Source: Eubacterium multiforme
GTDB taxonomy: Bacteria; Bacillota; Clostridia; Clostridiales; Clostridiaceae
Assembly (NCBI RefSeq): GCF_030813415.1
Contig: NZ_JAUSUF010000003.1
Location: 124,001-188,000, forward strand
Direction of reading: 5' to 3'
Length of the DNA stretch: 64,000 nucleotides
Part shown: positions 53,816 through 61,277 of the stretch, one piece after another
Layout: each line of letters starts with the position of its first letter
Position numbering within the stretch: the stretch's first letter is position 1
Notes under the pieces: model-generated
What the model saw: only the letters and a program-made list of their open reading frames with translations
Database searches by the model: none
What the model was told of the DNA's origin: nothing
Made by a program: the position numbers and the translations under genes

Positions 53816-54493
53816 GTGAAGAAGATTCTTATAGTTGAAGATGAAGAAAATATGGTTTCTTTTATACAAATGGAATTAAAATATGAGGGCTATGAAGTTG
53901 AAGTTGCAAATGATGGAAGAAGTGCAGTTACTTTAGCTTTAGAGAAAAATTTTGATTTAATACTTTTAGATTTAATGCTGCCTGGAATAAATGGATTAGA
54001 AGTTTGCAGAAGAATTAGAAAGGAAAAGGATACCCCAATAATTATGTTAACTGCAAGGGATAGTGTTATGGATAAGGTAACAGGTCTTCAAACAGGTGCT
54101 GATGATTATGTATCAAAGCCCTTTGCTATTGAAGAATTACTTGCAAGGATGGAAGTTATTTTTAGAAGAAGTGACAAAGCTAGTAAAAAAGAAAAATTAA
54201 AATTTAAAGATATAGAGCTAGATATTGAAGGAAGAATAGTTAAAAAAGATGGGGATATTATTGAATTAACTAATACAGAGTTTCAATTGCTCCTTACATT
54301 TATGAGAAATAAAAATAGAGTTTTAACTAGGGAAATATTGCTAGATAATGTATGGGGATATAATTCAGAGGCAGAAACTAATATAGTAGATGTTTATGTT
54401 AGATATATTAGAAATAAATTAGATAAAAGTGAGAAGGAGAAATATATTCAAACTGTAAGAGGATTTGGATATGTAATGAGAGATGAAAATTAA
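53816..54493 (+). CDS. OmpR-family response regulator
   Basis: The 225-residue protein has a receiver domain with Asp52 (LLDLMLPGING), MLTARDS and YVSKPFA. A winged-helix domain (about 128-222) ends in TVRGFGYVM. The start is GTG at 53816, 8 bases after GGAGGGG. It overlaps the kinase gene by 11 bp. The neighbouring PepSY gene recalls systems in which a PepSY protein is encoded next to its envelope-stress regulator. The target genes cannot be told from sequence. Confidence 0.93.
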   Translation: MKKILIVEDEENMVSFIQMELKYEGYEVEVANDGRSAVTLALEKNFDLILLDLMLPGINGLEVCRRIRKEKDTPIIMLTARDSVMDKVTGLQTGADDYVSKPFAIEELLARMEVIFRRSDKASKKEKLKFKDIELDIEGRIVKKDGDIIELTNTEFQLLLTFMRNKNRVLTREILLDNVWGYNSEAETNIVDVYVRYIRNKLDKSEKEKYIQTVRGFGYVMRDEN

Positions 54494-55577
54494 AGAAAGA
54501 TATAATAATCTCCCAATATTTTGGAAAATAACAATTGGATCTGTAATAGTATTTATTATATTTTTAATGTTTATTACTGTGGCACAAGCTTATTTATTTT
54601 TTGATTGGTTTTTAGATCATAAAAATAAATATGGAATAAATCTTAATATATTTGAAGATATATTTGAATCCTATGGATATTTAATTATAGTTGTTTCAAT
54701 TCTTATTTTAATTATAAGTATACTGGGTGCTTTAGTTATATCAAGAATACTATTAAAAAATATAAGTGAACTTACAAATACAATGGAAGAAATTAAAAGA
54801 GAAGGAAAACTTGATAGAAGAGTTAAAGTTAATAAAAGTAATGATGAAATTTCAAAACTTTGTGTTTTATTTAATTCATTGATGGATGATTTAGAAAGTT
54901 CATTTAATAGGGAGAGAAGGTTTGTTCAAGATGCTTCCCATGAACTTAAAACTCCACTTACAATAATAAAAGGACATTTATCTCTTTTAAACAGATGGGG
55001 AAAAGACGACAGAGAAGTTTTAGATAAATCAATAAAAGCAAGTAGTGAAGAAGTAGATAGGCTTATAAATTTAGTTAAAACTTTATTAGATATATCTAAT
55101 TTAGATAAAGTTAATGAAAAAATTATTGGTAATTGTTATAATAGAGAAGTTGTTTCAGGAGTTTTAGAGGATTTTTCCATTTTAAATAAAGATTATAATA
55201 TTACTTGTGATTATAATGGCATAGAAGAATTTCCAATGAAGGATATACATTTAAAGCAGATTTTAATAATTCTTTTAGATAATGCAATTAAATATTCAGG
55301 AGAAGATAAAGAAGTAAATATTAGTTTTACTGAAAGCTATGAATATAAAATAGTAACTGTAACTGACAAAGGTATTGGAATACCAGAAGAAGATATTCCT
55401 TTATTATTTGATAGATTTTACAGAGTTGATAAATCAAGAAATAGCAAAACTGGAGGAAATGGACTTGGATTATCTATAGCAAAAAGATTAGCTATAATAT
55501 ATGGAGGAGATATAGGGGTAAAAAGTAAAGTTTCAGTTGGAACAAGTTTTAGAGTTGTTATTCCTAAAATTAAATAG
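54483..55577 (+). CDS. HAMP-containing sensor histidine kinase
   Basis: The 364-residue kinase has helix 1 (about 14-36), a short extracellular loop of about 30 residues (LDHKNKYGINLNIFEDI) and helix 2 (about 66-88). HAMP (about 88-142) and phospho-acceptor His153 in DASHELKTPLT follow. The ATPase domain has LLDNAIKYS, VTDKGIGIP, FYRVDKSR and GGNGLGLSIAK. The small sensor loop leaves little room for a ligand domain. It is translated from an ATG inside the regulator gene end. Confidence 0.93.
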   Translation: MKIKERYNNLPIFWKITIGSVIVFIIFLMFITVAQAYLFFDWFLDHKNKYGINLNIFEDIFESYGYLIIVVSILILIISILGALVISRILLKNISELTNTMEEIKREGKLDRRVKVNKSNDEISKLCVLFNSLMDDLESSFNRERRFVQDASHELKTPLTIIKGHLSLLNRWGKDDREVLDKSIKASSEEVDRLINLVKTLLDISNLDKVNEKIIGNCYNREVVSGVLEDFSILNKDYNITCDYNGIEEFPMKDIHLKQILIILLDNAIKYSGEDKEVNISFTESYEYKIVTVTDKGIGIPEEDIPLLFDRFYRVDKSRNSKTGGNGLGLSIAKRLAIIYGGDIGVKSKVSVGTSFRVVIPKIK

Positions 55578-55665
55578 AATATATTATATACAACTTTAAT
55601 GCTATTTTAGATAAATACTAAGAATATTTTCAATTTTAAGAATATGGAAATGATTTCATTATTAA

Positions 55666-55694
55666 TTGACAATATTAAACTATAGAGTTAAACT
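55666..55694 (+). promoter_or_regulatory. Promoter of the TPP-riboswitch operon
   Basis: TTGACA (55666-55671), 17 bp, TAAACT (55689-55694), about 45 bp before the aptamer. Confidence 0.6.
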
Positions 55695-55740
55695 TATCAA
55701 GTAAAGAATGGATTTAATACAAAATTTAATAAATAAAAAA

Positions 55741-55828
55741 TTACTAGAGGTGCCTAATTATAGGCTGAGAGGATTAAAAAATCTAACTCTATGAACCTGA
55801 TTTGGTTAGTACCAACGTAGGGAAGTAA
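55741..55828 (+). promoter_or_regulatory. TPP riboswitch (THI box)
   Basis: Conserved elements appear in order: GAGGTGCC, GGCTGAGA, CTCTATGAACCTGAT, then ACCAACGTAGGGAAGTAA, with TTACT/AGTAA closing the first stem. It precedes a terminator and thiC, so thiamine pyrophosphate should stop transcription. Confidence 0.95.
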
Positions 55829-55867
55829 TATATTATAAATTAGCTAAATTTAAGTAAGTTAAGGTAT

Positions 55868-55909
55868 AAAAAAAAGATGCTTATCCTATGATAAGCATCT
55901 TTTTTTATT
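55868..55909 (+). terminator. Riboswitch-controlled terminator before thiC
   Basis: AAAAAGATGCTTATC pairs with GATAAGCATCTTTTT around CTAT, a 15-bp perfect stem continuing into a T-run. Confidence 0.88.
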
Positions 55910-55935
55910 TATAAATTTTAAGGAGGAATATTAAT

Positions 55936-57246
55936 ATGAATTATACTACTCAAATGGATGCCGCTAAAAAAGGAATTGTAACAAAAGAAATGAAAAGAGT
56001 TGCAGAAAAGGAAGGTATTGATGGAAATGAATTAAGGGAATTAGTAGCAAAGGGACAAGTTGCCATACCTGCTAATAAAAATCATAAAAATTTAGATCCA
56101 GAAGGTGTGGGAAAGGGTTTAAAAACAAAAATAAATGTAAATCTTGGAATATCAAAGGATTGTTATTCAATAGAAAGAGAAATGGAAAAGGTAAAAAAAG
56201 CAATAGATATGAAAGCTGAAGCTATAATGGATCTTTCAAATTATGGTAAAACAGAAGAGTTTAGAAAAAAACTAGTAGAATATTCAACAGCAATGATAGG
56301 AACAGTTCCACTTTATGATGCAATTGGCTTTTATGAAAAAGAAATAAATGAAATTACAGTAGATGAATTTTTTAAGGTTGTTGAAAAACATGCAGAAGAT
56401 GGTGTGGATTTTTTAACTATTCATGTTGGATTAAATAGAGAAGTTGTAGAAAGTTTTAAAAGAAATAAAAGAATTACAAATATAGTTTCAAGAGGAGGTT
56501 CCCTTTTATATGCATGGATGGAAATAAATAATTGTGAGAATCCTTTTTATGAACATTTTGATAGATTACTTGATATTTGTGAAAAGTATGATGTTACATT
56601 AAGTCTTGGAGATGCTTGCAGACCAGGATGTATTGCTGATTCAACAGATGCAATTCAAATTAAAGAGCTTATAGTTTTAGGTGAGCTTACAAAAAGAGCA
56701 TGGGAGAGAAATGTTCAAGTAATAATAGAGGGTCCTGGACATATGTCTTTAGATGAAATTAAAGCAAATGTTGAAATTGAGAAAAAACTTTGTCATGGAG
56801 CACCATTTTATGTTTTAGGACCAATAGTTACAGATATAGCACCAGGTTATGATCATATAACATCAGCTATAGGTGGAGCAATTGCAGCAGCTTATGGAGT
56901 AGATTTTTTATGTTATGTAACTCCAGCAGAACATTTAAGACTTCCTAATTTAGAAGATATGAAAGAAGGAATAATAGCTACTAAAATAGCAGCACATTCA
57001 GGAGATATTGTAAAAGGAGTAAGTGGAGCTAGAGAGTGGGATAATTCTATGGCAAAAGCAAGAGCAGAACTTGATTGGGAAAAGATGTTTGAATTAGCCA
57101 TTGATGGTGAAAAAGCAAGGAAATATAGAAAAGAATCAATGCCAAAACATTCAGATAGTTGTACTATGTGTGGAAAAATGTGTTCAGTAAGAAATATGAA
57201 TAAGATTTTAAAAGGTGGAGCTTCAGATATTTTTAAAGATAAATAA
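55936..57246 (+). CDS. thiC: Phosphomethylpyrimidine synthase ThiC
   Basis: This radical SAM enzyme turns aminoimidazole ribotide into hydroxymethylpyrimidine phosphate for thiamine. At 436 residues it is the short bacterial form without the long N-terminal domain. The cluster motif is at the C-terminus: Cys409, Cys412 and Cys416 (CTMCGKMC), a CX2CX3C spacing rather than the CX2CX4C of longer ThiC proteins. Substrate-site motifs include [11 protein letters not shown] and [11 protein letters not shown]. It is a relative of the hydroxybenzimidazole synthase BzaF, but the TPP riboswitch upstream supports ThiC. Confidence 0.95.
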   Translation: MNYTTQMDAAKKGIVTKEMKRVAEKEGIDGNELRELVAKGQVAIPANKNHKNLDPEGVGKGLKTKINVNLGISKDCYSIEREMEKVKKAIDMKAEAIMDLSNYGKTEEFRKKLVEYSTAMIGTVPLYDAIGFYEKEINEITVDEFFKVVEKHAEDGVDFLTIHVGLNREVVESFKRNKRITNIVSRGGSLLYAWMEINNCENPFYEHFDRLLDICEKYDVTLSLGDACRPGCIADSTDAIQIKELIVLGELTKRAWERNVQVIIEGPGHMSLDEIKANVEIEKKLCHGAPFYVLGPIVTDIAPGYDHITSAIGGAIAAAYGVDFLCYVTPAEHLRLPNLEDMKEGIIATKIAAHSGDIVKGVSGAREWDNSMAKARAELDWEKMFELAIDGEKARKYRKESMPKHSDSCTMCGKMCSVRNMNKILKGGASDIFKDK

Positions 57247-57271
57247 AAAAGACATTTAATGGAGGAAGCTT

Positions 57272-58660
57272 ATGTGTGAAACTAACATAGATGATAAATT
57301 AAAAGAAGAATGTGGAGTATTTGGAATTTACTCTAAAGAAAATTTAAATGTTTCAAATATTGTATACTATGGATTATATGCACTGCAGCATAGGGGAGAA
57401 GAAAGTGCAGGAATTGCAACTTTTAATAATAAAAATATAAAGTGTTATAAAGATATTGGACTAGTTTGTGATGTATTTGATAAAAATATAATAAATTCAT
57501 TAAAGGGTAATATATCAATTGGACATGTTAGATATTCTACAAGTGGAAAAAATGATATAAATTGTGTTCAACCAATACTTGGCAAATTTAATGGTGAAGA
57601 ATTTGCAGTAGCACATAATGGAAATTTAATAAATACAGATAAATTAAAAAATATAATACAGGAAAAATATTTAAAAAATATAAATAAATTAAATATTTCT
57701 TCAGATACGCAAATTATTGCAAAATTAATTGAATTTCAGTATACAAAAACTATTGAAGAGGCTTTAATAAATATAATGAAATTAATAAAAGGATCATATT
57801 CATTAGTTTTAATATTAAAAAATAAATTAATAGGAGTTTGTGATATTAATGGAATAAAGCCATTATGTATAGGGAAAGTTTCTAATAATTATGTGCTAGC
57901 ATCTGAAAGTTGTGCATTAAATTCCATTGGAGGAACACTTATAAGAGAGGTTAGTCCAGGAGAAATAGTTACAATAGATAATGATGGAATACATTTAAAA
58001 AATGCTTTTAATAATTTAAAAAGAAAAATATGTGCCTTTGAATATGTTTATTTTTCAAGAGCAGATAGTGTAATAAATGGTATAAGTGTTTATAATGCAA
58101 GATTTTTAGCAGGTCAAAAACTTTTTGAACAATCAAAAACAGAAGCAGATATAGTTATAGGTGTTCCAAATTCTGGGCTGATTGCAGCAGAAGGTTATGC
58201 ATCTTCAGCAAAAATTACTTATGGTACAGGTTTAATTAAAAATCAATATGTTGGAAGAACATTCATAGCGCCTTCACAAGAAATGCGTGAAAATAAAGTT
58301 TCAATAAAGCTAACTTCAATAAAAGAAAATTTATATAACAAAAGAGTTATAGTAATTGATGATTCTATTGTAAGAGGAACTACAAGTAAAAGATTAATAA
58401 AACTTCTTAGAGATGCTGGAGCTAAAGAAGTTCACTTTAAATCCGCCTCTCCAATTATAAAATATTCTTGTAACTTAGGAATTAATACCCCAGATGAAAA
58501 TAAACTAATTGGTAATAAAAAATCTATTGAAGAAATAAGAAAATATATTGGTGCAGATACACTTGAATATTTAAATTTAGATAATTTTTTAAATATTTTT
58601 AATAATAAGCAAAATGACTTATGTATAGGTTGTTTTAGTGGTATTTATCCAGTAAAATGA
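57272..58660 (+). CDS. purF: Amidophosphoribosyltransferase (PurF), in the thiamine operon
   Basis: The enzyme makes phosphoribosylamine from PRPP and glutamine. It has 462 residues with a 13-residue propeptide before nucleophile Cys14 (EECGVFGIY), a glutamine-site LQHRGEESAG, and the PRPP loop VIVIDDSIVRGTTSK. Four cysteines (254, 400, 451, 454) match the [4Fe-4S] ligands of the Bacillus-type enzyme. It lies 25 bp after thiC with its own GGAGG, so the TPP riboswitch governs it. No purine genes are nearby, so this may be a copy dedicated to thiamine precursor supply. Confidence 0.92.
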   Translation: MCETNIDDKLKEECGVFGIYSKENLNVSNIVYYGLYALQHRGEESAGIATFNNKNIKCYKDIGLVCDVFDKNIINSLKGNISIGHVRYSTSGKNDINCVQPILGKFNGEEFAVAHNGNLINTDKLKNIIQEKYLKNINKLNISSDTQIIAKLIEFQYTKTIEEALINIMKLIKGSYSLVLILKNKLIGVCDINGIKPLCIGKVSNNYVLASESCALNSIGGTLIREVSPGEIVTIDNDGIHLKNAFNNLKRKICAFEYVYFSRADSVINGISVYNARFLAGQKLFEQSKTEADIVIGVPNSGLIAAEGYASSAKITYGTGLIKNQYVGRTFIAPSQEMRENKVSIKLTSIKENLYNKRVIVIDDSIVRGTTSKRLIKLLRDAGAKEVHFKSASPIIKYSCNLGINTPDENKLIGNKKSIEEIRKYIGADTLEYLNLDNFLNIFNNKQNDLCIGCFSGIYPVK

Positions 58661-58707
58661 TTATATAAAATAAAAAATTTCTCAAAAAAAAATAATTTCA
58701 TAATTCA

Positions 58708-58736
58708 TTGACAATGGAAAATAAGGGTTTTAGAAT
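58708..58736 (+). promoter_or_regulatory. Promoter of the DMT transporter gene
   Basis: TTGACA (58708-58713), 17 bp, TAGAAT (58731-58736). Confidence 0.65.
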
Positions 58737-58803
58737 AAATAATTGGGAAAGGAATTTCTAAAAAAATCAACTTATGAAATAGAGCAACGTGGGGGTATGG
58801 ATT

Positions 58804-59733
58804 ATGAAATCTTATAAGGGAATAGTATATGCAATTTTAGCATCAGTGGCTTTTGGGTTAATGCCTATATTTGCTAAGTTTACGTATTTACATGGATCAA
58901 ATTCAAACACAGTATTATTTTTCAGGTTTACAATTGCAGCTGTAATATTACTAGTATATTTAATAGTTAAAAAGGTATCACTAAAAGTCAATAAAAAGCA
59001 GTTTATAATACTTAGTTTTATTGGATTAATTGGATATACATTAACAACTCAGACACTTTTTATGTCTTATGATTACTTAAATGTAGGTTTAGCAACTACA
59101 TTACATTTTGTATATCCAGCTTTTGTATGTATATTAGAATATATATTCTTTAAAAAGAATATGAGCAAAAATAAAGTGTTATCATTAATTTTTGCAGGTG
59201 TAGGTGTTTATTCTTTAATAGCTTTTGAAAATAATACATTAAGTACAATGGGATTATTTTTAGCAGTATTTTCAGGACTTTCTTATGGAGTCAATATAGT
59301 ACTTTTAGCCCTTAAAGAACTTGAAAAATTAGATAATAGGGTAATAACAATGTATGTAACCTTTGGAGCTTCAATTGGTATGTTTATATATGGAGAAGTT
59401 ACAGGTTCATTAATAACAAAAATAAATTTAGAATTAGTAATGGCATATATATTTATAGCAGTAGTTTCTACAATAATTGCTATGATACTTTTATTAAAAG
59501 GAATAGAATTAATAGGTCCATCATCTGCATCAATACTTGGAACTTTTGAACCAATAGTAAGTATTATAATGGGTGCATTTATATTTGGAGAAGCTATAAC
59601 TTTTGCTTTATTTTTAGGTGGAGCTTTAATTCTTACATCAACAATTATTTTAGCAAGAGATAAATCAGGTAATGAGACTGTTCAGGAAGTAATAGAGGCT
59701 AAAAGAGGTACAAATATTAGTTTACAAGGATAA
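58804..59733 (+). CDS. EamA/DMT superfamily transporter
   Basis: The 309-residue membrane protein has ten helices in two EamA halves (about 5-138 and 150-287), with the usual end-of-half motifs ([14 protein letters not shown] and [19 protein letters not shown]). Family members export amino acids, sugars or metabolites, and the substrate is unknown. The frame is open from GTG 58789, but the GGGGGT just before it serves the ATG at 58804. The cysteine desulfidase-like gene follows after 50 bp and may share its transcript, which hints at cysteine or a related compound (weak inference). Confidence 0.88.
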   Translation: MKSYKGIVYAILASVAFGLMPIFAKFTYLHGSNSNTVLFFRFTIAAVILLVYLIVKKVSLKVNKKQFIILSFIGLIGYTLTTQTLFMSYDYLNVGLATTLHFVYPAFVCILEYIFFKKNMSKNKVLSLIFAGVGVYSLIAFENNTLSTMGLFLAVFSGLSYGVNIVLLALKELEKLDNRVITMYVTFGASIGMFIYGEVTGSLITKINLELVMAYIFIAVVSTIIAMILLLKGIELIGPSSASILGTFEPIVSIIMGAFIFGEAITFALFLGGALILTSTIILARDKSGNETVQEVIEAKRGTNISLQG

Positions 59734-59783
59734 ATGGTATAAAATTTTGGGGCGTAATTTTTAAGAGAAGAGAGGAAAAGAAC

Positions 59784-61061
59784 ATGAGAAGAGAATTTAT
59801 AGAAATATTAAAAAAAGAAATAGTTCCAGCAGAAGGTTGTACAGAACCAATAGCAGTGGCTTATGCAGTTTCAATGGCAGTAGAAAATTTAAATGAACCA
59901 CTAGAAAATATTGATATATTATTAAGTATGAACATAATAAAAAATGCTCTTGGAGTTGGAATACCAGGTACAGGAAAAGTTGGGATAGATATTGCAGCAG
60001 CCCTTGGAGCTGTTATAAAAAAATCTTATAAAAAATTAGAAGTATTATCAAACTTTTCAGAAAGTGAATTAGAAGAAGCAAATAAACTAGTTCAAAATAA
60101 AATTATAAAGGTATTTCAAAAGGATACTAATGAAAAATTATATATAGAAGTTATAGCAAAGGGAAAGACTGAATACTCTAAAGTTATAATTGCAAAGGAT
60201 CACACTAATGTTATTTTAATAGATAAAAATGGAGAAAAAATATTAGATAATGAAAGCTCTCTATTAAATAATGAAAATACAGAAACAGAAGAAAGTAGTG
60301 GATTATCTATTGAAGAAATATATAATTTTGCAAAAGAAATTCCATTTGAAGATATAAAGTTTATTCTTCAAGGAGCTGATATGAATAGAAAAGTATCTGA
60401 TGAAGGACTTAAGGGCGGATATGGATTAGAAGTTGGAAGTAAAATAATAGAAGATAAAGGTTTTAATTTATTTACTAATAATGTGGCAAATAGAGTTATT
60501 GCAGCAACAGCAGCAGCTTCTGATGCAAGAATGGATGGTTGTTCAATGCCAATAATGACAACAGCAGGTTCAGGAAATCAAGGGATAGCTTGCTCAATGC
60601 CAGTTATTGAAACAGCTAAAATATTAGAAAAACCAGAGGAAGAACTTGCAAGAGCATTAGTTATAAGTAATCTGATAACGATACATTTAAAGGAATACAT
60701 GGGAAGACTTTCTCCACTTTGCGGTGCAAGTATAGCAGGAGCAACAGGTGCTTGTTGTGGTATAACATATTTACTTGGTGGAAATCTTGAAAATATAAAG
60801 AGAGCAATAAATAATATGATTTCTGATATTGCAGGAATTATATGTGATGGAGCAAAGAGTACTTGTGCATTAAAGATAGCAACTGCAACAAATGCAGCAA
60901 TACAATGTGCAACCCTTGCAATGAATGATATATCACCATCATCAAAGGACGGAATAGTATTTGATGATGCAGAAGAGACAATTAAAAATATTGAAGTATT
61001 AGTAAAGGACGGACTAAACAACACTGATAGTACAATATTAAACATAATGCTTAAAAAATAA
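59784..61061 (+). CDS. UPF0597 family protein, probable L-cysteine desulfidase
   Basis: The 425-residue protein relates to the iron-sulfur L-serine dehydratase alpha chain. Candidate cluster cysteines are Cys19 (AEGCTEPIA), Cys in [15 protein letters not shown], and [12 protein letters not shown] near the C-terminus. The Gly/Ser loop [10 protein letters not shown] is present. CyuA/CdsB-type members break L-cysteine into pyruvate, ammonia and sulfide. It follows an EamA transporter gene. GAGAGGAAAAG precedes the ATG. The stop codon is followed directly by a repeat-element half copy. Confidence 0.87.
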   Translation: MRREFIEILKKEIVPAEGCTEPIAVAYAVSMAVENLNEPLENIDILLSMNIIKNALGVGIPGTGKVGIDIAAALGAVIKKSYKKLEVLSNFSESELEEANKLVQNKIIKVFQKDTNEKLYIEVIAKGKTEYSKVIIAKDHTNVILIDKNGEKILDNESSLLNNENTETEESSGLSIEEIYNFAKEIPFEDIKFILQGADMNRKVSDEGLKGGYGLEVGSKIIEDKGFNLFTNNVANRVIAATAAASDARMDGCSMPIMTTAGSGNQGIACSMPVIETAKILEKPEEELARALVISNLITIHLKEYMGRLSPLCGASIAGATGACCGITYLLGGNLENIKRAINNMISDIAGIICDGAKSTCALKIATATNAAIQCATLAMNDISPSSKDGIVFDDAEETIKNIEVLVKDGLNNTDSTILNIMLKK

Positions 61062-61139
61062 ATATATAATAGAAACTCTCTGCGAAATTAATTAGGTCTA
61101 AAGGGATATCTAAAATTACCACTTATATTAAAACTTAGC
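61062..61139 (+). repeat. Half copy of the MITE-like element family
   Basis: ATATATAATAGAAACTCT is shared exactly with 14572-14589. The two copies then stay alignable to their ends (TCTAAAATTACCACTTATAT against TCTAAAATCAACACTTAACT), about 77 bp in all. Only the right half is present, beginning directly after the stop codon of the desulfidase-like gene. Confidence 0.65.
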
Positions 61140-61179
61140 AAAGACTAAATTTAAAGTCTTTGCTAGGTTTTATTTTTTT
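61136..61179 (+). terminator. Terminator after the desulfidase-like gene
   Basis: TAGCAAAGACT (61136-61146) pairs with AGTCTTTGCTA (61155-61165), followed by GGTTTTATTTTTTT. It starts within the tip of the repeat copy. Confidence 0.82.
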
Positions 61180-61277
61180 GCAATCATTTAGAGATAATTT
61201 TAAATATAGGTAATTATTTTTAATCTTTTGGTAAAAACTATTCTTACAAGTAAAACTTTGCAAAGGAGAAGGTTACA

